Below, one piece after another: positions 29,501 through 38,403 of a stretch of 64,000 nt of DNA. Made by a program: the position numbers and the translations under genes. This DNA is from Pseudomonadales bacterium (GTDB lineage Bacteria; Pseudomonadota; Gammaproteobacteria; Pseudomonadales; Ketobacteraceae): positions 23,067 to 87,066 of the forward strand of contig JAGUVW010000019.1 in the NCBI GenBank assembly GCA_020062665.1, written 5' to 3'. Under the pieces are notes generated by a model. That model was not told the DNA's origin and did no database searches. It saw only the letters and a list, made by a program, of their open reading frames with translations. How positions within the stretch are numbered: the first letter of the stretch is position 1; every line of letters starts with the position of its first letter.

Positions 29501-30672
29501 TCCCCCATGGCACCCAGACGCCAGCACTGACGGCCGTCCTCCACCGCTTCCACCAGGGGCTGCTCGCGATTTTCGAACCGGTTGATGTTCTCCCACACGA
29601 AGCACACCTGCACCAGCGGCGCCCGCGAGGGATCGCGATTGTCGGTGAACTGGCCCGCCAGCAGCGCGAACGGATAGTCCTGCGCATCCAGCGCCTGCTT
29701 GATCGTGACCTTCTGGCGCTGCAGCAACGTCAGAAAATCTTCCTGCGGTTCAATCCGCCCCGCCACCACCACCGCGTTGCTGAAATAGCCGTACACGCCG
29801 CGATAACGATCGTCGCGGCCTGCGGTGGGAATTCCCACCGCAATTTCACTCTGCCCGGTATAGCGATGCAGCAGCAGATGAAACAGGGTTTCGTACTGAA
29901 TGAAGGGTGCAACACGCAACGCGCGCGTGCTGGCATCGAAACGGGCCAAACGCTCCGGCGCGATGCTGAAATGATGATAGCGCTTGGTGCAGGTGCGCAG
30001 CGCCGGGCGCGGAAAGTCCGTCGGCAGATCCAGTACTTTGGGTAGCGTTTCCAGCTGCTGGCGCCAGAATTCGGCCAGGGATTTTCCCGCTTCACTGCCG
30101 ATCAGTGTGCCCTGCTCCTGCACATGATCCGCGTACTGCAATGGCAGTGGTTTCCAGTCCGGAACCGCGCCACGCTGCAGCGCCCCATAGGCCAGCATCA
30201 TGTCATTCAGCAGAATCATCAGCGACCACAGGTCAACGCTGATGTGGTGCTGGATGATGATCAGTACATCCGGGCGGCCTTCGCATTTACACCACACCCA
30301 ACGGACCGGCACCTCTTCGTTGAGGCGGAACGGCCAGTGCAGCTCCAGCTCGATATGCTGACGCAGGCGGGATTCCGAAATCTCACCCAGCTCCACCACA
30401 TCGATGCGCGGCTCGCCGGATTCCAACACCCGCTGCACCACGCGGCCCTGATCCGAAATGTCGTAAATCGTGCGCAGAATCGGATGGCGCTCGATCACAC
30501 AGGCCATGGCACGACGAAACCGTTCCAGATCCAGATCGGGCGGAATATCCCAGGCCATGTGGGCATTGTAGATGCCACTGTCGGGAAAGAACTGATGCAA
30601 CATCCAGAGGGCTTCCTGCCCAGGAGTCACGGACAACTCCTGCAAAACGCGAGGCTGAGTAGCAGATTTCAT
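23509..30672 (-). CDS. Single-gene NRPS-PKS hybrid, C-A-PCP-KS-AT-ACP-TE
   Basis: This megasynthase has 2387 residues. Domains in order: condensation (HHISVD about 142-147), adenylation (YIYTSGSTGKPKG about 632; LGRLDHQVKVRG about 868), PCP (GGHS, Ser about 1023), ketosynthase (TACSTS Cys about 1264; EAHGTGT; NIGHLDAAAG), acyltransferase (GHSVG Ser about 1722; HAFH about 1818, malonyl type), ACP (GGDS Ser about 2052) and thioesterase (GGSSFGG, Ser about 2194). There is no KR, DH or ER. Predicted logic: acylate one amino acid, extend it once with malonate, leave a beta-keto group and release by TE. The specificity residues read by eye against GrsA are D-A-F-L-V-G-A-V-W, suggesting a hydrophobic residue. 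The ATG at 30672 replaces an upstream TTG at 30681. All active sites look intact. Confidence 0.95.
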   Translation of the reverse strand: MKSATQPRVLQELSVTPGQEALWMLHQFFPDSGIYNAHMAWDIPPDLDLERFRRAMACVIERHPILRTIYDISDQGRVVQRVLESGEPRIDVVELGEISESRLRQHIELELHWPFRLNEEVPVRWVWCKCEGRPDVLIIIQHHISVDLWSLMILLNDMMLAYGALQRGAVPDWKPLPLQYADHVQEQGTLIGSEAGKSLAEFWRQQLETLPKVLDLPTDFPRPALRTCTKRYHHFSIAPERLARFDASTRALRVAPFIQYETLFHLLLHRYTGQSEIAVGIPTAGRDDRYRGVYGYFSNAVVVAGRIEPQEDFLTLLQRQKVTIKQALDAQDYPFALLAGQFTDNRDPSRAPLVQVCFVWENINRFENREQPLVEAVEDGRQCWRLGAMGEWTRHSLVQQLDDFDLTFKVYKYRERLEFGIEYNIELFDVARIERMAEHFVALMDAVAEQPQCPVARLDMLSAGERQRLLRDWNNTTVALDRGDTFVQQFARVVQRQPEQVALRLGEDSLTYRELDQLSERVAQALFQRDLGSEKIVGVFMERGLAWVISFVGILKAGAGYLPLDPDYPADRLRFIMEDAQPAAILTNQVLQHRLPAQVAAPIFIWEQLRAQTFAPLSAGTNISPVQLAYVIYTSGSTGKPKGVMIEHGNLSHLLLTQRQVFNLGAADTVLQFASMNFDASVFELTIALHSGATLQLASKEELFGHQLLDFLRLQQITWTLLPPALLAVLPAQPLPQLRTLVVGGDACSAEMARKWAAGRTLYNAYGPTECTVWATTTPIDGQSTPLIGKPVANTQVYILDEQGLPQPLGIAGELYIGGAGVARGYLNRAQLTAERFVPDPFSSDPQARLYRTGDLARFRDDGSLEFLGRLDHQVKVRGFRIELGEIETVLRTHAAVHDVLVMARDDVPGQPAADKMLVAYIVKNASEVIDSHSLRQFLAAKLPAYMVPSAFVMLDAFPLTPNEKIDRKALPLPSQQDRAGLARDIQAPRNEIERIIAGIWEQCLGLKDVSIRENFFDLGGHSLLLANVHARLPEFLREKLTMVDLYKYPTIAALANFVDSNLEEDHFFVREDAHVERMRLRRRLMEAAGGEKIAIVGMAGRFPGAETVEQFWHNICGKKESITFFTPEQLRAAGVPDSVIRAPNYVPAKGVLNDVAGFDAAFFRFTPREAQITDPQQRLFLECAWEALEDAGCVPAKFRGRIGVYGGVGINQYLVNNLAAHPELVAAVGDYALMLGNDKDFLCTRVSYKLNLDGPAMVVQTACSTSLVAVHTACQALVNEECDAALAGGVSLSRLGNNGYFYHEGMIMSPDGHCRAFDANAAGTVQGQGCGVVLLKRLDDALRNNDHIYAVISGSATNNDGSNKTGYTAPSVEGQAKAIHLAQVSADIEPSRITYIEAHGTGTPLGDPIELEALRQTFREEAAADASKNERSKKRTWEKTCAIGSVKTNIGHLDAAAGIAGLIKTAKALEQQKLPPSLHFNTPNPKINFEQSPFYVNTELRDWETNGDKRFAAVSSFGMGGTNAHVILTQAPNETPAEVGRPWRLLTLSARTPTALNTMSERLVQHLIDHPDQSFSNICYTLHVGRTLFAHRRHLVCRNREEAIAELMALNPQQVITTHYRERPKKIVFLFSGQGSQYISMGKHLYQVELTFRNIVDECRAKIGGKFMHVYEELTEDDSRGQTEKLHQTYITQPALFIFEYALAKTLMSWGITPDFMLGHSVGEYVAACLAGVFTLDQALELVAIRGQLMQELEPGEMLSVRLPEAEAVLLTNHDVSLAAVNGADRCVLAGSAKAIQYLHDHLNRRGVENRILYTSHAFHSHMMDPVLERFEAYVRRRQPQAPKMPFVSSLTGKWITPEQATSPRYWADHLRNTVRFHQGLSTLFQAREDVDAEQALIFLEVGPGKVLTTLTRLHSGRKLYDWLLATTRHAYEEISDTQHLLKVIGRLWEQGVDINWDEFHSQRQRYRVPLPTYPFERTPHWVEASAAPQTALIHPTAPADTIDEQVVDVPATCVPPRDDVETLVWRGWADSLGRTDFGVHDNFFDLGGDSLTGVNLVDRLNKTFQIPLSAPILIQKPTVAELADHIQRCCDIRFALDDKGVPVVNNSPLVMIQRGSTPQVPLLMVHPIGGEVFFYRDLARNLGFQQPLYAFQAPSLSGAEEPMQSVYALAERYIAELKKAGFKPPYLLGGSSFGGLVAYEMAQQLSGNDEEVRLLVMIDTPAPHQMPANLTDSAAILHYLLQDQLTVPLEKLRQLDPQAQIEFVLDEARVHGKGNVLPPHLGLPLFNTWIAHQQATFNYTPQTYPHDVVFFRHTEPMAHFPPLPHKPWEELVEGKLEVHEVPGNHITMNYPPHVRVLAEHLRIILRKYTVPRTDASPLILRGMVS

Positions 30673-30742
30673 GACAAGCAACCATCAGGTACAGCGTGAA
30701 ACGGGCACCGACACGACACAATGGGCAAAGCGGAATCACCGC

Positions 30743-30763
30743 GACCGGCGGTCAATGCCGGTC
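30743..30763 (-). other. Inverted repeat between the sensor kinase and NRPS-PKS genes
   Basis: GACCGGC (30743-30749) and GCCGGTC (30757-30763) form a perfect 7-bp stem with a 7-nt loop in the 156-bp gap. No T-run follows on the minus strand, so it is not a standard terminator. It could be a weak attenuator, a processing site or a regulator site upstream of the megasynthase. Confidence 0.35.
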
Positions 30764-30828
30764 ACGACGGGTTTTGGCGGCAGGCGGACGCTTTCGCTCA
30801 ATGATGAAAGTATAGAAGACTATTTTGG

Positions 30829-33800
30829 TTATGCAGGCGAATCCCGCATGCCGAGGGTGAAGTAGAACGTGGCGCCCGCGCCCACCTGCGCCTCGGCCCA
30901 GACTTCACCACCGTGACGCTGGATGATGCGCTGCACCGTGGCCAGGCCGATGCCGGTACCGGTAAAGTCCTTTTCGTTGTGCAGGCGCTGGAAGCTGGTG
31001 AACAGCTTGTCGGCATAACGCATGTCGAAACCGGCACCGTTATCACGCACGAAGAACACCGTTCTGCCCTGCCGCTCCAGCATGCCGAATTCCACCTTGG
31101 GCCGTGGCACCTTGGCGGAATATTTCCAGGCGTTGTTGAGCAGGTTTTCCAGCGCCGAATACAGCAGGCGATGATCGCCTTTCACTGTCACCGTTGCCGT
31201 GCAGATCCACTCCACTTTCTGTTGCGGGTACTGTTGCAGCAGATCTTCGGCGATGGCGTTGGCGATGTCGGCCAGATTCACTTCTGCCACGTGCAATTCA
31301 CTGCGCGTGACCTTGGCCAGCGCCAGCAGGCCACCGATCAGGTTCGACATTCTGTCAGTGTTGCGGCACACCCGTCGCAGCAGATCGCGGCCTGCGTCGC
31401 TGAGCGATGCAGCGTGCTGATCCAGCAGCATCTTGCTGAAGCCATTGATGTTGCGCAGCGGACCTCGCAGATCATGGGACACGGAATAGCTGAAGGCTTC
31501 CAGCTCCCGGTTCACCGCCTTGAGTTCCGCCGTGCGCAATTCCACTTTCTGTTCCAGGCCGGCATTGAGCGCCTGCACCTCGTCGAACAGACGCGCGTTT
31601 TCCAGCGAAATGGTGGCCTGCGCCAGCAGCAGCTGCAGCACCTGCAGACGATCGTCGGTGAAGGCGTTCGCCACCAGACGGTTTTCCAGATACAACACGC
31701 CGGCCATGCTGTTGCGGTGATGCAGCGGCATGCACAGAATCGACAGCGGCTTGGTCTGACGCACGTAGCGATCCCGCGACCAGGTTTCGTGCGTGGCGAC
31801 ATCCTGGATCAGCAGCGCCTTGTCGGTCAGCAGCACATAACGCAACAGATCCTGCGGCAGCAGCGTGGAATCCACCACCGGCAGATTCTGCTGCACCACT
31901 GCTTCGTTACCGGCCTGATCCAGCGTCATCAGCGCTTCCAGGTGCAGCACACCGTTGCGCTCCACTACCAATGCGGCAGACTGGGCACCGGCATTTTCCA
32001 GAATGATGTGAAGGATTTTTTTCAGCAACCGATCCAGGATCAGTTCGCCGGAAATCGCCTGCGACGACTTGATCACCGATTCCAGATCCAGCTGCGATGA
32101 AGCACGGAAGCTGTGAGGGCCGGTCGACACCGGCACACCGTCACTGATGGCGCGCACCAGCCCGTTGACCGGCAGCTCGAACAATTCCGGAAAGTCCGCC
32201 ACCAATTTCTGCTGCTTGACGACACAGCCCCAGCGCCCGTAGACGTAATACGCTTCGCGCAGCGCCTGCGCCGCAAACTCGTTCCAGCCCAGCCCGTTCA
32301 GGTAGCGCCCCAGCCACTCCTGCGCCAGCGCCTCGTACTGTAAAAAGCCATTGTGACGGGCAGCCAGCAAGGCGGAGCGATAGCTGTCGATGGTGGTCTG
32401 CAGATTGCCTTGCAGCTGGGCGATCTGCGCCGCCACCAACCAGCGCTTGTGGGTGAAGTTGGTGGCGCACATCTGCGAGCAGTCGATGTAGTGCTGTTCG
32501 ATCTGCTGCAGTGTATTCAACACGGCGTCGCGATTTTCTGCCGTGGCAGTAGCGCTCAGCAGCAGCGCCTTCAGCACCGGATGATCCAGCGTGGGCGGCA
32601 GGCCTGGCACGCGCTCCAGCACGGCTTCTGCCACCGCCAGCTGCTCGATGCCAGCCGCATACTGTTCGCTCCAGAAGCACCAGTGCAGCCGCAGATGTTC
32701 GACAAAGGCCAGCAAGGTGCTGCCACGCACGATCTGCAATTCCAATTCGCTGAAGGCACTGTCTTGCAGCTGATGGGGTGCTTGCGGATTCTGCAGCATG
32801 CGGATCAAACGCTGATAATGGCGTCCGGCAGACACCTGCAACTTGTGGCGCTGCATCAGCGTATCGAGCTGCTCCACATTGGCGCTGATCTCGGTCAGGG
32901 GATCACCCTTGGCAAAGCGCACGATGGGCACGTTCGACAGACACCCCATGCCGATCGCCACGTCGCCATATTCGAAGCCGGCATTAATCCCACGCCACAG
33001 AATTTCGATGGCCTCCTGAAACGGCCGGAAGTGAAACCAGATACCGGAACCGGAAAATAGATAGATCTGCAGGCAGTTGCGTTTGTTGGGCGCCTTGTCG
33101 GCAAAATTGATGGCCATCAGCGCCAGTTCAGACGCCTGCGTGAATTGCCGCTGCCACACCAGAATGCCGGCATATTGTCCCAGCAGCGACGCCGTCACGT
33201 CGCACAGACCGTGATCCAGCAGCAACCGCATGCTTTTGCAGGCAATCAGTTCGCACATCACGCGGTTGCCGCCGACATAGCTGCCCAGAAACAGCGCCGA
33301 CAGGATATTCGCCGCCAGCGCCGTCACCGGTGCGGCGCCGGGGGAAAGCTGGATGCAGCGCGCCAGCGGACGCCCTGCCACCCGTTGCGCAATGGCCTGG
33401 GTTTCCGCTTCCAGTTCCGCCATGATGCGCGCCGGCTCCGGCAGGCTGATGCCACAGTGACGCAAACCATCCACGCCCATTTTCACCGCGTAATCGCGCC
33501 GCCCTCGCACGATATTGCTGTTGAGCAGCAGAAAACAGATACGGGCTTTCTCGATCGGCGTGCGCAGCGTCTGCAGGGTCAGATCCGCCAGCTGTTCGGC
33601 AGCATCAAACTGGGCATCCAGAATCTCGCACTCCACACTCAGCAGATGAATCGGCGCCGCCAGATCGTAGTGCTGTTCCCAGGCGTTTTCCGGCAACAAC
33701 ATGCGCGCCACGCGGGTGTGTCGGGCCGCTGCATTCCAGGCACTGGCGCCTTTGGCCAGGCGAGCTGCGGTCAGATTCAGATGGGCCAGCGCCAGACGTT

Positions 33801-36063
33801 CCTCCGGCTGCACGATCAGATCCCGCGCCTCGTTGAGATGCTCGACGATGCGGAATACATCCAGGCCGGCTTCGCTGAGCAGGCGCTGCTGCAGGTAACG
33901 CCCGATGGCCAGATGGGCCTGCTGACGCTGCACTGGGCTCAGGGATTCATAGGCCGCCTGCAACATGCGGTCGTGCAGGAAACGACAGGCCGGTTCGCGC
34001 CGGGGCTGGTGGGTGTGCTGCAGTGAATCCGGCACGGCACTCACCCGGCTTTCGCGCTGCCAGCGATTGCCATCCAGCAGCAACAGGCCTTCCTTGAGTG
34101 CCGGCCACAGGATGGTGGACAACTGCGGCACCGTCACCTGCCCCACCTGCGCCAGGATCGCCAGCTCGAAGCGGCTGCCAATGCAGGCGGCCAACTGCAT
34201 GTAGTGCTGGGTCTGCTCCGGCAGGCGGCGCATTTTTTCCAGCATCAGCTGCACCACGTTGTCGGTGATACCCTGCTCGCGAATGCGCGCAATGTCCCAG
34301 GTCCAGCGCTGCATCTTGGCATCGAAATTAATCAACTGGTCGCCGTACAGGGTTTTCAGAAATTCGTTGATGAAAAACGGATTGCCGGCGGTTTTTTCGT
34401 GCACCAGCTGGGCCAGCTGATCGAAACCTTCCGCGCCGGGTAGCGTGTCGATCAACAGTTTCACCACATCCGCCTTCGACAGCACCTCCAGCGCAATGCG
34501 ATGAAAGCGACCGCTATGGCTGCGTAGATCTGCTTCTATCGCGCCGAGCGTCACCAGTGCTGGATTGCGCTCGCTCGCTTCGTTGTCACGGTAAGCCACC
34601 ACCAGCAGCAACCGTGCGCCGTTTTCATTCATCAGCACTTTCAGCAAACCCAGCGTACCGGGATCCGCCCACTGCACATCATCCAGAAACAGCACCAGGG
34701 TCTGCTGCCGCGTCATTTCGCGAATGAACTGCTGCATCACGCTGAAGAATCGGTTCTGGGTTTCCAGCGCTCCCAGATCCGGCACCGGCGGCAATTCACC
34801 CAGCAAAAAAGCCAGCTCGGGATGGAAGTCCACCAGCACGCGGGCATTGGCACCGAGCACCTCGCACAATTGCTCACGTCGTTGCGCCAGCGCCTCGCTG
34901 CCTTCGGCCAGCACCAGCTGCAACCAGGTGTTGAACGCACTGCGCAGGGCCGAATAGGGAATGTTCTGGTTGAACTGATCGAACTTGCCCGCCGCGAACC
35001 AGCCACCATGGGCCGCGATCGGTTTGTGCACCTCGTTCACCACCGACGACTTGCCGATGCCGGGATGACCCGCCACGCTGACAAACTGCGGCTGACCCGA
35101 CTGGGCCAGACTGAAGGCGTGCAGCAACTGCTCCACTTCCGCCTCGCGGCCGTAGAGTTTCTGCGAAATCTGGAAGCGCTCGGAAATGTCCTGCTGGCCG
35201 AGCTGGAAAGTCGTCACCGCACGCCGCGACGACCACTGCTGCGCACACAGTTCCAGATCGAACTGCAACCCCGCCGCGCTCTGATAGCGGAACTCCGCAT
35301 TCTTCGCCATCAGCTTGTCGATGATCTTGCCGATCATCGGCGGCACATCCATGCGCACCTCGTGTGCCGGCAGCGGAATACGTGCAATATGGGCGTGCAC
35401 CATGGCAATGCCGCCCTTGACGTCGAACGGCATTTTGCCGGTGAGCAGCCAGTACAGCGTCACACCCAACGAGTAAAAATCCGAACGGTAATCCACCGCG
35501 CGGTTCATGCGTCCGGTCTGCTCCGGCGAGATGAAACCCAGGATGCCTTCCAGTTCCTCGGCCGCCTGCTGCGCCGGCTGCTCCCGCGACAGCAGCGACG
35601 CAATATCGAAATCCGTGATCTGCACCTGGCCCGTGTCCGGCGCCACAATGATGTTGCCGGGATGCAGATCCTTGTGAATCACATGCTGATGATGGATCTC
35701 GCCCAAGGCGGCCGCCAGCTGGATGGCAATTGTCAGGAACTGGTCCAGCGGCAGGTTGTGTTCGGGATAGCGCTTCACGTACTCCGTCAGCGCCACGCCG
35801 CCGATGTCTTCCAGCACCAGCATGGGCGACGGCGCCGCCTCCACCCACTCCAGCACGCGCACGATACCGGGATGATCGAATTTCTGCTGGATTTCTGCCG
35901 CGTAACGCAGGCGCTCCACTTCGCCAGTGGAAGGATGGGGCGCAATCAGGGATTTGAGGATGACGGGGCGCTGGTCATCCAGCCGCACGGCGCGACGCAC
36001 CAGGGTGCGGGCACTGGCATACAGCGGCAGCGGATTGGAAAATCCATATTTTTCGAGCGGCAA
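30829..36063 (-). CDS. Giant Ser/Thr kinase - AAA ATPase - GAF - histidine kinase
   Basis: This 1744-residue protein joins a protein kinase (VILK Lys about 37; HKDLHPGN Asp about 132; DFD at 151-153 where DFG is usual), a STAND-like ATPase (GHPGIGKSS Walker A about 332-340; LVLFLDDVQWAD), a long helical repeat-like region, a GAF domain (about 1320-1460) and a histidine kinase (SVSHDLRGPLRN, phospho-His about 1530; N-box ENLLNNAWKY; DNGAGF; GTGIGL). No receiver is attached, so a separate response regulator must receive the phosphate. The start is TTG at 36063, with GGAG 8 nt upstream; no earlier ATG fits the kinase N-lobe. It lies between the TonB receptor and the NRPS-PKS gene, facing the same way. 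Its inputs are unknown. Confidence 0.93.
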   Translation of the reverse strand: MPLEKYGFSNPLPLYASARTLVRRAVRLDDQRPVILKSLIAPHPSTGEVERLRYAAEIQQKFDHPGIVRVLEWVEAAPSPMLVLEDIGGVALTEYVKRYPEHNLPLDQFLTIAIQLAAALGEIHHQHVIHKDLHPGNIIVAPDTGQVQITDFDIASLLSREQPAQQAAEELEGILGFISPEQTGRMNRAVDYRSDFYSLGVTLYWLLTGKMPFDVKGGIAMVHAHIARIPLPAHEVRMDVPPMIGKIIDKLMAKNAEFRYQSAAGLQFDLELCAQQWSSRRAVTTFQLGQQDISERFQISQKLYGREAEVEQLLHAFSLAQSGQPQFVSVAGHPGIGKSSVVNEVHKPIAAHGGWFAAGKFDQFNQNIPYSALRSAFNTWLQLVLAEGSEALAQRREQLCEVLGANARVLVDFHPELAFLLGELPPVPDLGALETQNRFFSVMQQFIREMTRQQTLVLFLDDVQWADPGTLGLLKVLMNENGARLLLVVAYRDNEASERNPALVTLGAIEADLRSHSGRFHRIALEVLSKADVVKLLIDTLPGAEGFDQLAQLVHEKTAGNPFFINEFLKTLYGDQLINFDAKMQRWTWDIARIREQGITDNVVQLMLEKMRRLPEQTQHYMQLAACIGSRFELAILAQVGQVTVPQLSTILWPALKEGLLLLDGNRWQRESRVSAVPDSLQHTHQPRREPACRFLHDRMLQAAYESLSPVQRQQAHLAIGRYLQQRLLSEAGLDVFRIVEHLNEARDLIVQPEERLALAHLNLTAARLAKGASAWNAAARHTRVARMLLPENAWEQHYDLAAPIHLLSVECEILDAQFDAAEQLADLTLQTLRTPIEKARICFLLLNSNIVRGRRDYAVKMGVDGLRHCGISLPEPARIMAELEAETQAIAQRVAGRPLARCIQLSPGAAPVTALAANILSALFLGSYVGGNRVMCELIACKSMRLLLDHGLCDVTASLLGQYAGILVWQRQFTQASELALMAINFADKAPNKRNCLQIYLFSGSGIWFHFRPFQEAIEILWRGINAGFEYGDVAIGMGCLSNVPIVRFAKGDPLTEISANVEQLDTLMQRHKLQVSAGRHYQRLIRMLQNPQAPHQLQDSAFSELELQIVRGSTLLAFVEHLRLHWCFWSEQYAAGIEQLAVAEAVLERVPGLPPTLDHPVLKALLLSATATAENRDAVLNTLQQIEQHYIDCSQMCATNFTHKRWLVAAQIAQLQGNLQTTIDSYRSALLAARHNGFLQYEALAQEWLGRYLNGLGWNEFAAQALREAYYVYGRWGCVVKQQKLVADFPELFELPVNGLVRAISDGVPVSTGPHSFRASSQLDLESVIKSSQAISGELILDRLLKKILHIILENAGAQSAALVVERNGVLHLEALMTLDQAGNEAVVQQNLPVVDSTLLPQDLLRYVLLTDKALLIQDVATHETWSRDRYVRQTKPLSILCMPLHHRNSMAGVLYLENRLVANAFTDDRLQVLQLLLAQATISLENARLFDEVQALNAGLEQKVELRTAELKAVNRELEAFSYSVSHDLRGPLRNINGFSKMLLDQHAASLSDAGRDLLRRVCRNTDRMSNLIGGLLALAKVTRSELHVAEVNLADIANAIAEDLLQQYPQQKVEWICTATVTVKGDHRLLYSALENLLNNAWKYSAKVPRPKVEFGMLERQGRTVFFVRDNGAGFDMRYADKLFTSFQRLHNEKDFTGTGIGLATVQRIIQRHGGEVWAEAQVGAGATFYFTLGMRDSPA

Positions 36064-36194
36064 AGGTCAAACTCCAAGGCCCAAAGGCAAAACGATCCGG
36101 CGAGGCTTGGCTGAAACTATAGCCAAAAACGGGCCACGTAGCCTACTGGGCCGGCCAGGATCACGCTGACGGCTTACCTTGGTGTTAACCCCCG

Positions 36195-38372
36195 CTAGTC
36201 GAAACGCAGGGTCAGCCGGGTGCCCACGGTAAGCGGCGGATTGATGTCCCGGGTAACGCCGGTGGTGGTGGCCGCAAACTCACGGCTGGCTGTGGAATAG
36301 TCCACATCACCGAGGTTTTCCCCATAGATTTGCACTTCCCAGGATTCATCCTCTGCCGCCAGCGCCAGCAGCGCATTGAACAGCCCATAAGCGCCCTGGG
36401 ACGACACAGTCTGGTTGAACGCCGTGAAATACTGCTCATCCTGCCAGGTGTAATCCACCCGGAAACGCCATTCACCCCAGGCCGACGGCCAGTAATGCTG
36501 CGTAGCCAGATTGAACTTGTTGCCCGGCGATGCATTGAGCTTGTTGCCTGAAACATCCACCATGTCGACCTGCACCGCAGTCACCTGCAGGGGCGCCACA
36601 TACTCATCATAGGTGGCATCCAGCACTGCATAGTTGAACATCAGCATCCAGTTCGCGGACACCAGCCACTGGTTTTCCAGTTCGATGCCGCGCACGGTGG
36701 CGTCAGCAGCATTGCTGATACTGAGCACACCGGGCAGCGAGAACGCCGACACCTGCAGATCGGTGTAGTCGTAGTGGAACAGCGCAATATTGCTGCGCAC
36801 TGCGCCATCAGCCCAGGTCAGTTTGGTGCCCAGTTCATAGGCCAGCACCTTTTCCGGGTCAAAACCCACATCGTTGGCGGTGACGTTGAATCCACCACTC
36901 TTGAAACCTTTGCTCGCCGACGCATACAGCAGCGCGTCTTCCGTCACGCTGTAGTCCACCGCCACACGCGGACTCCAGTCCTGCCAGTCGTGGGTTTCAT
37001 CCACGGCAAACGCCGGCCCCAGCGCCGGATGTCCCGGCACGTTGGGCAGATACTGGTTCTCGAACTGCTTTTCCTCGTCGCTGTAGCGCACGCCGGCCGT
37101 CAGATTCAGCGCCGACGTCAGGCTGTAGGTGGCCTCCGTGAACAGTGCCATCACGGTGGTTTCGTTGCGGGTGACATAACGACGCTGCAGCGCACCACCG
37201 CTGATATTTACCTGCAGATCAGAATCATGCTGCTCATTGAGATAGTAAAGTCCGGTCACCCACTTCAAGCGCTCGGATTCGTAGTTGAAACGCAATTCTT
37301 CCGACACCTGATCCTGGGCTTCATCCACTGCGGTCACCAGCACCGTCAGATTGCTGCCATCGGTATCTTCCTGGCCCGCATTGTTCATTTCCCGGTAGCC
37401 GGTGAGGGACGTCATGCGCCAGCCCGCCGCCAGATCCACTTGCAGCTCCAGCGAGCTGCCCCAGCTGTCGATATCCAGCTGCGGATTGGCCAGATCCGAA
37501 TTCACCGCAAACGGATCATCCGGAATATTCAGCAGGGGCGTGAGGGCCACCGGCTGTCCCAGCGCATTCAGTCCTGTACTTTTGAACGCACCGGGCACGT
37601 GATCGGCATCGTAATAGTCACCCCGCAGAATGATGGTGCCGCTGTCACCGAAGAAGGTCTGCAGACTGCCATTGGCCTTCACCGTATTGTCATCCAGCAA
37701 GCCATCGACGCCGGTGGGGTGGCGGTTGTCGACATAGGGATCATGCTCGGTCTGCAGCACGGCGATGCGGCCGATCAGGTTGTCACTGCCCAGGCCGCCG
37801 CTGGCAGACGCGCTCACGCGGTGCAGGTTGTCACTGCCCACCTCGGCACTGACGCTGGCGCGGGGATCGGCATCGGGCAGGCGGGTGATGATGTTGATCG
37901 TGCCGCCGGTGGAGTTGCGCCCGTACAGGGTACCCTGAGGGCCCCGCAGCACTTCGACGCGCTCCACATCAAGGAATTCGTCCAGCACCGTCGCCGTGCG
38001 GGCCTGGTACACACCATCCACATGCACGGTGACACTGGGATCAGAGCCGATGAAATCCAGGTTGGTGCCAATGCCGCGCATGTACAGGCGCGTCCACTGA
38101 CCATTGCGGGTGAGATTGAGGCCGGGGGTCTGGCGCTGCACATCCTCGATGGTGTGCAGGTTGGCGTCGCTGATCTGGGTGGCATCCAGCACCGTGATCG
38201 ACAACGGCAGCGACTGGGCGGAAACCTCACCCACCTTGGTGGCGGTGACGATAATTTCCTCCAGCTGATAGGCATCGGCCTCCGCATCCAACGCTGCTGC
38301 ATGCGCGGCCGGCATAGCCAACACCCAAAATGTCCCTGCAAAAACCGACACTGCACCGTACCAGTTTTTCAT
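36195..38372 (-). CDS. TonB-dependent outer-membrane receptor
   Basis: A signal peptide (MKNWYGAVSVFAGTFWVLAM, to about residue 25) is followed by a TonB box (EEIIVTATK), a plug domain (NGQWTRLYMRGIGTN, VERVEVLRGPQGTLYGRNST) and a 22-strand barrel ending in Phe-Asp (LTLRFD), with the aromatic penultimate pattern needed for assembly. At 725 residues it is normal for the family. The ATG at 38372 has an AGAGG site 7 nt upstream and is preferred over the ATG at 38390. It imports a ligand using TonB energy, often a siderophore, vitamin B12 or other large molecule. It follows the RR-GGDEF-EAL gene by 31 nt. Its position beside a natural-product gene suggests uptake of that product or its metal complex, which is only inference. 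Confidence 0.93.
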   Translation of the reverse strand: MKNWYGAVSVFAGTFWVLAMPAAHAAALDAEADAYQLEEIIVTATKVGEVSAQSLPLSITVLDATQISDANLHTIEDVQRQTPGLNLTRNGQWTRLYMRGIGTNLDFIGSDPSVTVHVDGVYQARTATVLDEFLDVERVEVLRGPQGTLYGRNSTGGTINIITRLPDADPRASVSAEVGSDNLHRVSASASGGLGSDNLIGRIAVLQTEHDPYVDNRHPTGVDGLLDDNTVKANGSLQTFFGDSGTIILRGDYYDADHVPGAFKSTGLNALGQPVALTPLLNIPDDPFAVNSDLANPQLDIDSWGSSLELQVDLAAGWRMTSLTGYREMNNAGQEDTDGSNLTVLVTAVDEAQDQVSEELRFNYESERLKWVTGLYYLNEQHDSDLQVNISGGALQRRYVTRNETTVMALFTEATYSLTSALNLTAGVRYSDEEKQFENQYLPNVPGHPALGPAFAVDETHDWQDWSPRVAVDYSVTEDALLYASASKGFKSGGFNVTANDVGFDPEKVLAYELGTKLTWADGAVRSNIALFHYDYTDLQVSAFSLPGVLSISNAADATVRGIELENQWLVSANWMLMFNYAVLDATYDEYVAPLQVTAVQVDMVDVSGNKLNASPGNKFNLATQHYWPSAWGEWRFRVDYTWQDEQYFTAFNQTVSSQGAYGLFNALLALAAEDESWEVQIYGENLGDVDYSTASREFAATTTGVTRDINPPLTVGTRLTLRFD

Positions 38373-38403
38373 ATAAGAGCCTCTTCCCATCAGGCATCAA
38401 TAT

